Origin: Alphaproteobacteria bacterium
GTDB taxonomy: Bacteria; Pseudomonadota; Alphaproteobacteria; Sphingomonadales; Kordiimonadaceae
Assembly (NCBI GenBank): GCA_013372975.1
Contig: JABXIS010000006.1
Coordinates: forward strand, 1 to 64,000
Direction of reading: 5' to 3'
Length of the DNA stretch: 64,000 bases
Shown: one piece after another, positions 43,452 through 52,551 of the stretch
How the letters are laid out: each line of letters starts with the position of its first letter
Position numbering within the stretch: position 1 is the stretch's first letter
Made by a program: the position numbers and the translations under genes
Notes under the pieces: generated by a model
The model's input: the letters and a program-made list of their open reading frames with translations, nothing else
Database searches by the model: none
What the model was told of the DNA's origin: nothing

Positions 43452-45563
43452 TTACACCACTGACAGCAGGTCGTCGTATAGGTCCTGCACACTGGAAAGA
43501 ATTCGGGCCGCCGCACCATATGCGTTCTGATAAACAATCAGATTGGCCAGTTCTTCATCCATGTTCACACCCGATACGTCAGAGTTACGCTGTTGCACTT
43601 CGTACTGCAGCGCCAGATTATCTTCTTCCAGATCCTGGGCCCGCTTGGCCTGAAGGCCTGCGTTACCAAGAAAACGCGCCACATATTGACCAAGAGTAAC
43701 ATTCGTTGATTTGAGCTCGCCAGCTGTCTCGAAAGCCACTAGCGAAGTCTCCAAATCCTGAAAAGCCAATGCGCCGCGCTGATCACCGTCGGTCAACACC
43801 ACGTCGCCCACGCCACCAGTCGCGTCAAACACTGCCAGCCCTAGCTGATTGGGGTCTTCGAGAATACTCTCTACAACTTCCATATCCCTGGAGGCATTTA
43901 CACGATGAGCATTCCCCAGGCCGAAAGCCTCAGTGAAGCTTATACCGGTACCGCCAAGATCGGTTGTATCGTCATCCACCCGCAATACAATATTTTCATA
44001 GGTTGACGTTTCTTCGTAAGAAAGGCGTCCTTCACTATCCAAGGAGAATGTAAAATAGGCGCCAAGACCCGAAACATTGTTCAGTTCGTCAATCATATCC
44101 TGGAAGGTCGTGCCTGTTGCTGAAACAGAGATCGTTGTCAGCTCGCGGCCTTCAGAATTGAGAACCGTAAAATCAATTGCTTCACCTGCGCCCAGGTTGT
44201 GATCTTCAGTACCATCCAACCCGGTGTCAAAAATACCGGTCCCGGCGGCGGTGACCAGGTCATTCATTCCAAAGAAATGACTGAAACCACGCCCTGCACG
44301 GTCACTTGGCGTACTTTCATCATCAGCAATCACAACACCATATGTGCTGCTTGCCGCAGTAAAGCTCATGACACCATTGGCCAGTGCAAGCGTTCCGTCG
44401 CCGCCAAGCGCAGTATTCACCTGTGATATCAAAGCATCAAAATCTGCAGGAGGCGCACTATCGAAATCCACTGTAGTAGACGCAACCAGCTGATTGGAAT
44501 CGTCGACCACGGCAAAGGTGACGAGGCCAGTGAATCCGGTCTGATGCGCGCCATCAACAAACGTCTCCTTGCCTGTCATGGAATTTGGCGCAGGTACGGC
44601 AGAGAACTGGTTCTGGACTGCGTTAAATTCATCCATAACGCGCGCAGCAAGCTCACCAAGGGAAACGCTTAGATCAACCAGCTGGCTGTCCCGCATCTCC
44701 AACAAGCCCTCTAGTTTGCCGGACCGAATATGGGACGTCATATCATTGGACGAAGAGCTTTGGTTCAGCTCTTCATCAACACGATATATCTGGATAGAAG
44801 GGAAAACTGTATCAGACCCAACAATCCCAGGCGCATCATATTCCAGCTGTGACAAACTTGTGTCCAAGAGTGGGTACCCATCGGAGGTAGCGATGCGAAC
44901 AGCGCCGCTGGAGTCCCGGTCTACCTTGATGTCGATCAACTCGGAAAGATAATTCAATGAAAGAGCAAGCTGCCCTTCAAGGCCGCCTGTTTCCTCGCCC
45001 AACGCCTGCGCCCGGGTCAGAAGAGGATTAAGTTCGTGTATACGCTGAAGCTCGGTATTGACGGCAATGATCGTTTCGGAAATCTGCGTACTTGCCTCAC
45101 CGCGAAGAGACTGCATCTGTTCGTGGTACAGGTTGATCTGGTCTGAGAAACTTTTAAGCTCTGACAGCATTTGCTGACGGCGCAAGACATCGGCGGGGTT
45201 TAGAGCAAGATCCGCCAGGGCCTGATAGACTTGATCCAGCCCGGCAGACAAGGAGCTATCAGCAGCAGGATCCCCAAGGATACCCTGCAAACGGTCATGG
45301 AATTCGCGTTGGACTGTATATTCACTCAGGTTGGAAGTAGAAGTCCGAAGTGCAGATTCCAGAAATTGGTCAACAACCCGCTCAATATCGGTGATCGTCA
45401 CACCGGCCGATTGCCCCTGAAGTACATTTGCAGCTGTCTGAACGCGAACACGTGCATAGCCCTCTGTGTTCACATTGGCGATATTGTTCGACGTAGCCTG
45501 CAGGGCGGCTTGGCTTGTGAACAGGCCTGAGAGCGATGTATTGATAATACCATTAATCGACAT
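43452..45563 (-). CDS. flgK: Flagellar hook-associated protein FlgK
   Basis: A 703-residue hook-associated protein 1. The N-terminal rod/hook domain reads NTSLSGLFTSQAALQATSNNIANVNTEGYAR-type sequence with the NNIANVNTEGY signature. The C-terminal helix GVNMDEELANLIVYQNAYGAAARIL is the classic E-E-L-x-N-L-I-x-Y-Q-x-A-Y motif. The variable middle (about 300-550) is acidic. GGAGGG precedes ATG 45563. It is upstream of flgL in a two-gene operon; no sigma-54 or sigma-28 site was found by eye in the 270 bases before it. Confidence 0.96.
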   Translation of the reverse strand: MSINGIINTSLSGLFTSQAALQATSNNIANVNTEGYARVRVQTAANVLQGQSAGVTITDIERVVDQFLESALRTSTSNLSEYTVQREFHDRLQGILGDPAADSSLSAGLDQVYQALADLALNPADVLRRQQMLSELKSFSDQINLYHEQMQSLRGEASTQISETIIAVNTELQRIHELNPLLTRAQALGEETGGLEGQLALSLNYLSELIDIKVDRDSSGAVRIATSDGYPLLDTSLSQLEYDAPGIVGSDTVFPSIQIYRVDEELNQSSSSNDMTSHIRSGKLEGLLEMRDSQLVDLSVSLGELAARVMDEFNAVQNQFSAVPAPNSMTGKETFVDGAHQTGFTGLVTFAVVDDSNQLVASTTVDFDSAPPADFDALISQVNTALGGDGTLALANGVMSFTAASSTYGVVIADDESTPSDRAGRGFSHFFGMNDLVTAAGTGIFDTGLDGTEDHNLGAGEAIDFTVLNSEGRELTTISVSATGTTFQDMIDELNNVSGLGAYFTFSLDSEGRLSYEETSTYENIVLRVDDDTTDLGGTGISFTEAFGLGNAHRVNASRDMEVVESILEDPNQLGLAVFDATGGVGDVVLTDGDQRGALAFQDLETSLVAFETAGELKSTNVTLGQYVARFLGNAGLQAKRAQDLEEDNLALQYEVQQRNSDVSGVNMDEELANLIVYQNAYGAAARILSSVQDLYDDLLSVV

Positions 45564-45833
45564 TTGCGCCCTCCGACATTATCGAGCCCGAAAGCAGGGC
45601 CTTGCGGGCAATATGTTCCGGCAAGGTACCATGGAGGGCGGCAATTTCGACTAGATAGCCGAGCATCGCTTCAACTTCCACTTGATGGTCACAAGATTTT
45701 TTTACATTTAAAATCATATAGTTAACACACCAACTCTTTGCTTTCCTCAGGGCTACCTCTTTGCAGAGGCATAAATCTTCACCCTAAGATTAGCAAAACG
45801 CGTGCCAACCAATAGATTTACCGTATTCAAGAC

Positions 45834-47462
45834 TTAGGAAAGGAACTGCAGAGCCTCATCCGGGGCCACAGGCTTGCCGTAAAGCCACCCCTGCGCATAA
45901 GTAACCCCGATTTCTTCCAGAAACTGGCGCTGCTCTTCATTTTCAACACATTCACCAACAGTTTCAATGCCGAGCCCGGCGCACATATCCGCAATCGACT
46001 TAAGGAACGATCTGTTTTCCGGGTCTTCCAGACCCTTTCGGATATAGATACCGTCGATTTTCACACAATCTACTTTCAGAACCCTAAGATATTGCAGCCC
46101 GGCCGCTCCAGCGCCAAAATCATCAAGACTGACTTTATGCCCAAAATCCCTGATACGGCGTAAGATACGATTGGTAGTCTCAAGGTCATCAATTTTGCTG
46201 GATTCTGTAAGCTCAAACATCAAGTTGTCTCGGATGTCTCCACAATCCTCCAATATATTGAAGAAATGCCTGAGAAACCCCTGCGACTGAATAGAATGAC
46301 CTGAAATATTAACTGCCGCGGCAATATTGTAGCCAATTCGGCGCATCCTCTTTATCAGCGAAACAACCTTCATGGTCATTGCCAGATCAAACTCATGGAT
46401 GACGCCAATATCTTCCGCGAAGCACATAAATTCAAACGGTGAACCTGCGAAAAAATTCTGGTCAAACCGCGCCAATGCTTCAAAATGATGCAAGGTCCCG
46501 TCAGAGATATTGACGATCGGCTGTAACGCCACATCAAAATGTTCCTGCATAACGATCTTTTTAAACGCACGAAGCTGCCCTTTGACTTTCTCAAGCCGTT
46601 TCTCATATCCGCCGGTCAGTGCCTGTATGGTCTTCGCATTGGACTGCGCAGCAGCTCGTTTCATGGCATACACCGCGGCCTTAACAGCATCGGCCTCTGA
46701 TATTCCATCTGCCCCGGCAACTGTGACATAGTTAGCCTCATCCCGGCCGCGCTTGAAGGCGCCCCTAACGGCGCTTCTTACCTGCCCAGGCTCTGGGCTT
46801 GATGCCTGGGGTCCCTCTATCTCACGAGGTTGTTCCTGCTTGTTTTTTGCAAGCCTCTCTGCCGCGCCTTCAGTTGCAGCGTCCCCCAACAATCGGTGTA
46901 GCGCCCACAAGCTGTTTTCGGCCTGGTCGGAATTTTGGGCATCTTCAAGTCCGGCCAGTTTCATCAACGCGCCAGAAACACCTATGTCCGAGCCTGATGC
47001 ATAATCAGTCAACCGTTGAGCGAGTTTCTGGAAATGTTCTTTCTTGAACTGACGCGGGGATAAACTAGGCGCGCGTTTGTTTTCACCAATGGAAAGCTGG
47101 CCGAGATAGGGATTTAGCGAAATCTGAATAGTGCCTGGCGCAGCACCAGTTGCAGCAACACCATGAAGCTCAATCGCACCTGCTGAACCATCAGCACGCA
47201 ACACCCTTAGCGGAACAGGCCCAACATGCGAAACCTTCTTGAGCTTGTGCCTGACAAGCCGCCAGATGGCAAAATCCTTCGAATGTACAAAGGCAGCAAA
47301 GCTTTGCCCTACCATGTCTGGTGGGGAACACCCGAGGATATTGATCGTTTTCCCTGACGCGTATTCAACAATGTCATCCGGGCCAAGCTCAAGCACAGTC
47401 GACGCCAAAGCTGCATACAGCCCAGCCAATCGCTGCATCTCAGGTGATGCCTTCTCATCCAT
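45834..47462 (-). CDS. EAL-domain cyclic-di-GMP phosphodiesterase
   Basis: A 542-residue cytosolic protein. The N-terminal ~120 residues look PAS-like (LGPDDIVEYASGKTINILG); a low-complexity linker rich in Ala, Gln and Glu spans 120-290; the EAL domain occupies about 305-540. Catalytic features are present: FEAL (328-330), VNISG, ELTESS, SLDDFGAG, VKIDG, GECVE and YAQGWLYGKP, so it is probably an active c-di-GMP phosphodiesterase. No GGDEF domain. ATG 47462 follows GGGGAC; an in-frame start 30 codons upstream is weaker. Near flgK/flgL, it may help control motility. Confidence 0.9.
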   Translation of the reverse strand: MDEKASPEMQRLAGLYAALASTVLELGPDDIVEYASGKTINILGCSPPDMVGQSFAAFVHSKDFAIWRLVRHKLKKVSHVGPVPLRVLRADGSAGAIELHGVAATGAAPGTIQISLNPYLGQLSIGENKRAPSLSPRQFKKEHFQKLAQRLTDYASGSDIGVSGALMKLAGLEDAQNSDQAENSLWALHRLLGDAATEGAAERLAKNKQEQPREIEGPQASSPEPGQVRSAVRGAFKRGRDEANYVTVAGADGISEADAVKAAVYAMKRAAAQSNAKTIQALTGGYEKRLEKVKGQLRAFKKIVMQEHFDVALQPIVNISDGTLHHFEALARFDQNFFAGSPFEFMCFAEDIGVIHEFDLAMTMKVVSLIKRMRRIGYNIAAAVNISGHSIQSQGFLRHFFNILEDCGDIRDNLMFELTESSKIDDLETTNRILRRIRDFGHKVSLDDFGAGAAGLQYLRVLKVDCVKIDGIYIRKGLEDPENRSFLKSIADMCAGLGIETVGECVENEEQRQFLEEIGVTYAQGWLYGKPVAPDEALQFLS

Positions 47463-47619
47463 TGCATTTTGTCCCCAGCAAGAGCATCTCCGTATCATTT
47501 GCCCCGAATAAAAGCTGATCGGGTCCAAACACTGTCCAATGCTCGCAGCCATTATCGCGCCAAGATCCTTAATTTTTGGTCACCACAACTTTTACGCTTT
47601 ATTTGTACCTCCATTTCCC

Positions 47620-47641
47620 TATAATAGAACAAAAGGAGAAC
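47620..47641 (+). promoter_or_regulatory. TATAAT and SOS-type box before S24 gene
   Basis: TATAAT at 47620-47625 is followed by GAAC-N7-GAAC at 47627-47641, the reverse complement of the alphaproteobacterial LexA box GTTCN7GTTC. The box overlaps the expected transcription start and the AAGGAG ribosome site of the next gene. No good -35 was seen. Confidence 0.55.
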
Positions 47642-47645
47642 ATAC

Positions 47646-48158
47646 ATGACAACCCCTCCCTCCCCCGGCACTCAGCGCAGCAAACTTTCGCCCTATTTCG
47701 GCAAAAAAATCGTGCCCTCTGGCGCAGTCCTGCCTCAGTTGACTGACAGGCTGAACACATCACCGATCTTCAGCAACAAGCGGGATCTCCCCGTTCTTGG
47801 ACGAGCGCAGGGAGGCAGCGACGGAAATATGGCTTTAGGAGAAAACGCGATCGACTGGACTTTCAGACCTGCCGACTTGCAAGGTGTACGCGATGCATTT
47901 GCAGTGTATGTCACTGGCGACAGCATGGTGCCGAAATATAAAAACCAGGATCTTGCCTATGTACACCCTAACAAGCGTCCAGTGAAAGGGCGCTTTGTCC
48001 TCGTTGAAACCACCGAGCATAAGGGGTTTATCAAACAATTCGTGAAATGGGAGGGCAATGAACTCGTGCTGCAGCAATTTAACCCAGCAACAGAACTCAG
48101 GCTGCCGCGAGACAACGTTCTGCGCGTCATGATGGTAATCGGCAGCCTGGATGCGTAA
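47646..48158 (+). CDS. S24-family peptidase without DNA-binding domain
   Basis: A 170-residue LexA/UmuD-type serine peptidase domain. VYVTGDSMVPKYKNQDL carries the nucleophilic Ser, and VLVETTEHKGFIKQFVKW has the general-base Lys (FIKQ). DLPVLGRAQGG is where the cleavage loop should lie, but the Ala-Gly or Cys-Gly scissile pair is not obvious. The first 45 residues show no helix-turn-helix, unlike repressors of this family. AAGGAG precedes the ATG. It is divergent from the EAL gene. The SOS-type box suggests DNA-damage control; no umuC is beside it. Confidence 0.85.
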   Translation: MTTPPSPGTQRSKLSPYFGKKIVPSGAVLPQLTDRLNTSPIFSNKRDLPVLGRAQGGSDGNMALGENAIDWTFRPADLQGVRDAFAVYVTGDSMVPKYKNQDLAYVHPNKRPVKGRFVLVETTEHKGFIKQFVKWEGNELVLQQFNPATELRLPRDNVLRVMMVIGSLDA

Positions 48159-48256
48159 AACCACTGCCGCTGCGGGTTCCTTCCAAAAAGCCTGAAAAAG
48201 CTGGTAGCAACCTGGTTGTTGGATCGAAGAGGTACTTGGATTGTACCGACAGTTTA

Positions 48257-48281
48257 GGTGGTCCTGGCAAGCAGGACCACC
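48257..48281. terminator. Hairpin between convergent S24 and EF-hand genes
   Basis: GGTGGTCCT-GGCAAGC-AGGACCACC, a perfect 9-bp stem. No T-run follows on either strand, so termination is only likely. Confidence 0.45.
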
Positions 48282-48290
48282 CGCCTTGTC

Positions 48291-48746
48291 CTAGATTATG
48301 GCTTGCAGCTTCTCAAAATACGAGTTTGTAGCATCGCTATCGCCTTCAGAGACAGCGTCGCTTTCGTCACCTTCCTCGTCACTTTCCAATGTATCGAGCA
48401 GTGACGTCAGCCGATCTCCTGATGACTGCTCCTGCGCCATCAACAGGGATTTCATCGACATCGACCCAAGCATCTGTGATGGCATTTGTGACTTTTTGAA
48501 AGCCATCAACTCTTCCGTGGAAGCCTGGCCATCCGAATTGGTATCTATTTGGGCAAATACCTCTTCAGCACTCCCCTTGGCACCAACACCCGCCGGACGG
48601 CGCGCGTCAATAGTTTCTTTTAACTCGGAAAATTCTTCCAGATTGAGGCTTCCGCTTCCGTCGACGTCAATCTTTGCCATCATTTGCTGCTGCATTTGAC
48701 GCATCGCGGCGAAATCAATGCCACCGCTTACACCACTGATTGTCAT
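48291..48746 (-). CDS. EF-hand calcium-binding protein, no signal peptide
   Basis: A 151-residue acidic protein with two EF-hand loops: DVDGSGSLNLEE (about 27-38) and DTNSDGQASTEE (about 68-79), both with canonical Asp/Asn/Ser ligands and a final Glu. The N-terminus ISGVSGGIDFAAMRQMQQQM is not a signal peptide, so it appears cytosolic or exported by another route. The C-terminal 50 residues are highly acidic (DEEGDESD) and end in YFEKLQAII. AAGGAAA precedes ATG. It may be a calcium sensor; partner unknown. Confidence 0.85.
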   Translation of the reverse strand: MTISGVSGGIDFAAMRQMQQQMMAKIDVDGSGSLNLEEFSELKETIDARRPAGVGAKGSAEEVFAQIDTNSDGQASTEELMAFKKSQMPSQMLGSMSMKSLLMAQEQSSGDRLTSLLDTLESDEEGDESDAVSEGDSDATNSYFEKLQAII

Positions 48747-49037
48747 GGTGTTTCCTTTTCGAAATGAATGCAGGACAATAAATATTGTATTTGCCCTGCT
48801 GTCGCGGCCTGTCTTCTAACTCCCCATAACAGCACATCGACCAAACTCTATAAGCCACCGACTTCTTTCGGCGGCATTCGCTCTAACTCCAATTTCAATC
48901 CGGAATATATCTGTCTTTGTAGTGCCCACACCGTTACCCGGCAAATTGTGCCATGCGCGCAACCCAAGGGCTTGCCCGCACGCTTACACAAGCAAATGGC
49001 GTACCATATTGTTCAGGTTAAAAATAATTTAGGAAAG

Positions 49038-49124
49038 TGGTACCCGCAACCGGACTCGAACCGGTACGACCATACGGTCTCAAGATTTTAAGTCTTGTGT
49101 GTCTACCAATTCCACCATGCGGGC
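49038..49124 (-). tRNA. tRNA-Leu (UAA)
   Basis: An 87-nt class II tRNA with encoded CCA. Acceptor GCCCGCA/TGCGGGT, D-arm ATGGTGGAATTGGTAGACAC, anticodon stem CAAGA and loop CTTAAAA give anticodon TAA; a long variable arm follows. It reads leucine UUA. Confidence 0.97.
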
Positions 49125-49224
49125 ACAGGGGATTGCGTTCCCGTTATTAATCACTCCAGCGCGGCAAAACAACGGCTTATTTCATGGAAGGGAAAGAATT
49201 TTCTGCTTCCCCATCCTTGGCACT

Positions 49225-49989
49225 CTATCCGAGGGAAGCCGGGTCTTCGTTTTCAAAGCCATGAGCCTGGCACATGGCCAATACAGCCTTCATCGCAGCA
49301 TAGATACTGTCTTGATCAGCGCTTCTGATCACAATATTTGCGCCATACCCCTGACCATAAAAAGGATAGCTGCCGATGCTGGTTTCAGGATATTTTTCCT
49401 GAATGCGTCCGAGATCATCTGCCATCTTGCTTTCTGGTGCATGGATTGTGACCGACTGTGTCCAAACCTTGCGCCCGGTGCGCAAGAGCGGCCGGACACC
49501 TTCCAACATTGACTGCATGATCTTGGGCACGCCGGCCATGATAAACACGTTATCGATACGAATGCCTGGTGCGATAGAAACAGGATTGTCTATCAGTTCA
49601 CCGCCTTCGGGCACACGGGTCATGCGTTTGCGTGCGTCGGTGAAATTCTCTTCACCATAATACTCGGCCATGCGGCGATAGGCCTCCGGGTGCACCACCA
49701 CCGGCACACCAAAGGCAACGGCGATGCTGTCCACAGTGATATCGTCATGGGTGGGGCCGATGCCACCTGTAGTAAATACATAATCGAATTTGGATCGAAC
49801 CGCGTTCACGGCATCTGCTATTTCTTCAACCACATCGGGCACAACGCGCACTTCTGAAAGCTGGATACCCACTTCATTCAGCCAAAGCGCCAAATAGGAC
49901 AGATTCGCGTCCTTCGTGCGGCCAGACAGTATTTCGTCGCCGATTATCACCAGCGCCGCTTTAATGTCTGTGCCCGTTTCGGTCGTCAT
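49225..49989 (-). CDS. CinA-like molybdopterin-binding domain protein
   Basis: A 254-residue protein equal to the N-terminal (COG1058) half of CinA: AALVIIGDEILSGRTKDANL, FDYVFTTGGIGPTHDDITVDSIA, and NVFIMAGVPKIMQSML. The C-terminal nicotinamide-nucleotide amidase domain of full-length CinA is absent. This half has been linked to ADP-ribose or molybdopterin-type ligand binding. It is divergent from frmA with 103 bases between. Function in this organism uncertain. Confidence 0.92.
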   Translation of the reverse strand: MTTETGTDIKAALVIIGDEILSGRTKDANLSYLALWLNEVGIQLSEVRVVPDVVEEIADAVNAVRSKFDYVFTTGGIGPTHDDITVDSIAVAFGVPVVVHPEAYRRMAEYYGEENFTDARKRMTRVPEGGELIDNPVSIAPGIRIDNVFIMAGVPKIMQSMLEGVRPLLRTGRKVWTQSVTIHAPESKMADDLGRIQEKYPETSIGSYPFYGQGYGANIVIRSADQDSIYAAMKAVLAMCQAHGFENEDPASLG

Positions 49990-50092
49990 AACTTATTTCC
50001 TGTTGATCCTGTCTTGCGCTTGCACTCTAATCGCCCAAACGGGTTTAGTATATGCCCAACATTGATAAGAATCCTAAATTGAGGGGGACGAC

Positions 50093-51196
50093 ATGAAAAC
50101 ACGTGCGGCTGTAGCATGGGGTGCCGGTAAGCCACTTTCCATCGAAGAAGTAGACCTTGAGGGCCCCAAGGCTGGTGAGGTGCTGGTGGAAATCAAGGCA
50201 ACAGGCGTTTGCCACACTGATGCATTCACCCTTTCTGGTGACGACCCTGAAGGCGCCTTCCCTGCAATTCTCGGCCATGAAGGCGCCGGCGTTGTAGTGG
50301 AAGTGGGCGAAGGCGTGAAAAGCCTGAAACCGGGCGATCATGTGATCCCGCTTTATACGCCTGAGTGTCGCGAGTGTGATTATTGCCTGCACCCCAAAAC
50401 AAATCTGTGCCAAAGCATCCGCGAAACACAGGGCAAAGGCGTGATGCCGGACGGCACCAGCCGCTTCAGTATCGATGGCAAGCCGATCCTGCATTATATG
50501 GGTTGCTCGACTTTCTCGAACCACACAGTGTTGCCTGAAATCGCGCTCGCCAAAGTGCGCAAAGACGCCCCGTTTGACAAAATCTGCTACATCGGCTGCG
50601 GCGTGACCACAGGTGTGGGTGCTGTGGCGTTTGATGCCAAGGTAGAGCCCGGTTCCAACGTGGTCGTGTTTGGCCTTGGTGGCATTGGCCTTAACGTTAT
50701 CCAGGGTGCCCGCATGGTGGGTGCCGACAAGATCATTGGCGTTGACATCAACCCGGCGCGCGAGGCTATGGGGCGCCAGTTTGGCATGACAGATTTCGTG
50801 AACCCCACGGAATGTGACGTGATGGAAGCCATCATGGACCTTACAAACGGTGGCGCGGACTATAGCTTCGAATGCATCGGCAACGTGAACACCATGCGCC
50901 AAGCGCTTGAGTGCTGCCACAAGGGCTGGGGCGAAAGCATCATCATCGGGGTGGCGGGCGCAGGCCAGGAAATCTCAACGCGACCGTTCCAGCTGGTAAC
51001 AGGTCGGGTATGGCGCGGCACGGCATTTGGTGGTGCCCGCGGGCGTACGGATGTGCCCAAGATTGTGGATTGGTACATGGACGGCAAGATCAATATCGAT
51101 GACCTGATCACCCACAAAATGCCACTTGAAGACATCAATGATGCCTTCCACCTGATGCATGAAGGCAAATCCATCCGCAGCGTGGTTGAGTTTTAA
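50093..51196 (+). CDS. frmA: S-(hydroxymethyl)glutathione dehydrogenase
   Basis: A 367-residue class III zinc alcohol dehydrogenase that oxidises the formaldehyde-glutathione adduct with NAD. Seen: [17 protein letters not shown] and GHEGAGVV (catalytic-Zn Cys and His-Glu), [16 protein letters not shown] (the four structural-Zn Cys), [22 protein letters not shown] (NAD-binding), and the class III-specific [19 protein letters not shown]. First gene of the formaldehyde-detoxification operon; its stop overlaps the next start by one base. Confidence 0.97.
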   Translation: MKTRAAVAWGAGKPLSIEEVDLEGPKAGEVLVEIKATGVCHTDAFTLSGDDPEGAFPAILGHEGAGVVVEVGEGVKSLKPGDHVIPLYTPECRECDYCLHPKTNLCQSIRETQGKGVMPDGTSRFSIDGKPILHYMGCSTFSNHTVLPEIALAKVRKDAPFDKICYIGCGVTTGVGAVAFDAKVEPGSNVVVFGLGGIGLNVIQGARMVGADKIIGVDINPAREAMGRQFGMTDFVNPTECDVMEAIMDLTNGGADYSFECIGNVNTMRQALECCHKGWGESIIIGVAGAGQEISTRPFQLVTGRVWRGTAFGGARGRTDVPKIVDWYMDGKINIDDLITHKMPLEDINDAFHLMHEGKSIRSVVEF

Positions 51197-51690
51197 TGTC
51201 ATACGGCGGCGCCAATCTGTTCAGGCTCACATGTCTTTCATTGGCATTCGGTTTGGCAGGCTGCGCCGCTACCAACCTCAGTGGAGCACCAAGTGAGCCG
51301 ACACAAGGTCATCACATTCAAGTGCGCTTGAAATCAAGCCCTGAGAGCCCCGAATATCGAGGCTACGATTATATCGTCACTTCAGAAGGTTTCGTCTTCA
51401 AAGATGGTATTGTAACCAAAGGTGGGCAAACTGAGCTGTTTGAAAGCTTGGTCAAGGTTCTGAAAAACCAGAACTTTGAATCAATCTACTCAAACTACAC
51501 AATAGAGTCTGGGGCCTGTGGAACGATCTCATTCCACGGATCCCTATATATGATCAAAGTCAACGCAGGTTCATACACCCATACAGTCCACTGGGACACA
51601 GAGTGCAACGAGTTTAGAGATGAGAAACGTATCGTTTCCATTAAGAACGCCATAGAGCGCCAGTTGTTGCGCGCAGGCCTTGCAAGGTAA
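51196..51690 (+). CDS. Predicted lipoprotein, 164 aa
   Basis: An N-terminal hydrophobic stretch ends in the lipobox LAGC (about 25-28), so the mature protein should be lipid-anchored. The rest contains YDYIVTSEGFVFKDGIVTKGGQ and an ISFHGSLYMIKVNAG strand; it resembles the small DUF6438-like proteins, but I am not certain. The start overlaps the frmA stop (TAATG), and fghA starts six bases after its stop, so it sits inside the frmA-fghA operon. Codon use is visibly more A/T-rich than frmA and fghA, suggesting insertion. Function unknown. Confidence 0.78.
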   Translation: MSYGGANLFRLTCLSLAFGLAGCAATNLSGAPSEPTQGHHIQVRLKSSPESPEYRGYDYIVTSEGFVFKDGIVTKGGQTELFESLVKVLKNQNFESIYSNYTIESGACGTISFHGSLYMIKVNAGSYTHTVHWDTECNEFRDEKRIVSIKNAIERQLLRAGLAR

Positions 51691-51696
51691 TACGTC

Positions 51697-52533
51697 ATGG
51701 AAATCATCAATGAAACCAGCTGCTTTGGCGGCATAACAGGCACATACACACATGCGTCGGAAACATTGGGCTGCGACATGCGGTTCAGTGTTTTTACGCC
51801 ACCGGCAGCCGCACACGGCAAAGTGCCAGTTCTGTGGTATCTTTCAGGCCTGACATGCACAGAAGAGAATGCCACGGTGAAGGCCGGTTTCCAGCGGGTT
51901 GCAGCAGAACTTGGCCTGATGGTGATCTGCCCGGACACCAGCCCACGCGGCGATCACGTACCGGATGATGACGCCTATGATTTCGGAAAGGGTGCGGGCT
52001 TTTATGTGAATGCCACGGAAGAGCCATGGGCGGAAAACTTCCAGATGTATGATTACATCACGAAGGAACTGCCTGATTTTGTCGCTTCAGTGGGCATGAC
52101 AGATATGTCCCGCCAGGGCATCACCGGCCATTCCATGGGCGGGCATGGTGCGCTCACCATTTTCCTGAAAAACCGTGACACCTACAAAAGCGTTTCCGCG
52201 TTTGCGCCGATTGTTGCCCCCATGAATTGCCCGTGGGGGGAAAAGGCGTTAGCTGGATACCTTGGCGCAGACCGCACCAAATGGGCCGACCATGACGCCT
52301 GCGCCCTGTTGGAACGCGACGGCGCGGCAGATGCCAACATTCTCATTGATCAGGGCCTTGCCGACAATTTTCTTGAAGGCCAGCTCAAGCCAGAACTTTT
52401 CGAAGCTGCATGCGAAAAAGTGGGGCAGCAGCTAACCCTCCGCCGCCATGAAGGCTATGACCACAGCTACTTCTTTATCGCCAGCTTTATTGAAGATCAC
52501 CTTCGGCATCACGCATCAATTCTGAGTGCCTAA
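51697..52533 (+). CDS. fghA: S-formylglutathione hydrolase
   Basis: A 278-residue esterase-D-type alpha/beta hydrolase that releases formate and glutathione from S-formylglutathione, the step after FrmA. Seen: VLWYLSGLTCTEENATVKAG (oxyanion loop), SPRGDHVPDD, GHSMGGHGALTIFLK with the nucleophilic Ser, and a C-terminal GYDHSYFFIASFIEDH with the catalytic His. Full length. It is the third gene of the operon. Confidence 0.97.
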   Translation: MEIINETSCFGGITGTYTHASETLGCDMRFSVFTPPAAAHGKVPVLWYLSGLTCTEENATVKAGFQRVAAELGLMVICPDTSPRGDHVPDDDAYDFGKGAGFYVNATEEPWAENFQMYDYITKELPDFVASVGMTDMSRQGITGHSMGGHGALTIFLKNRDTYKSVSAFAPIVAPMNCPWGEKALAGYLGADRTKWADHDACALLERDGAADANILIDQGLADNFLEGQLKPELFEAACEKVGQQLTLRRHEGYDHSYFFIASFIEDHLRHHASILSA

Positions 52534-52551
52534 TTTTTCGGGTCTATAAAA

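Noticed and set aside
47646-48158. S24 peptidase as a prophage repressor
   Set aside because: No helix-turn-helix, no other phage gene, no integrase or attachment site nearby.
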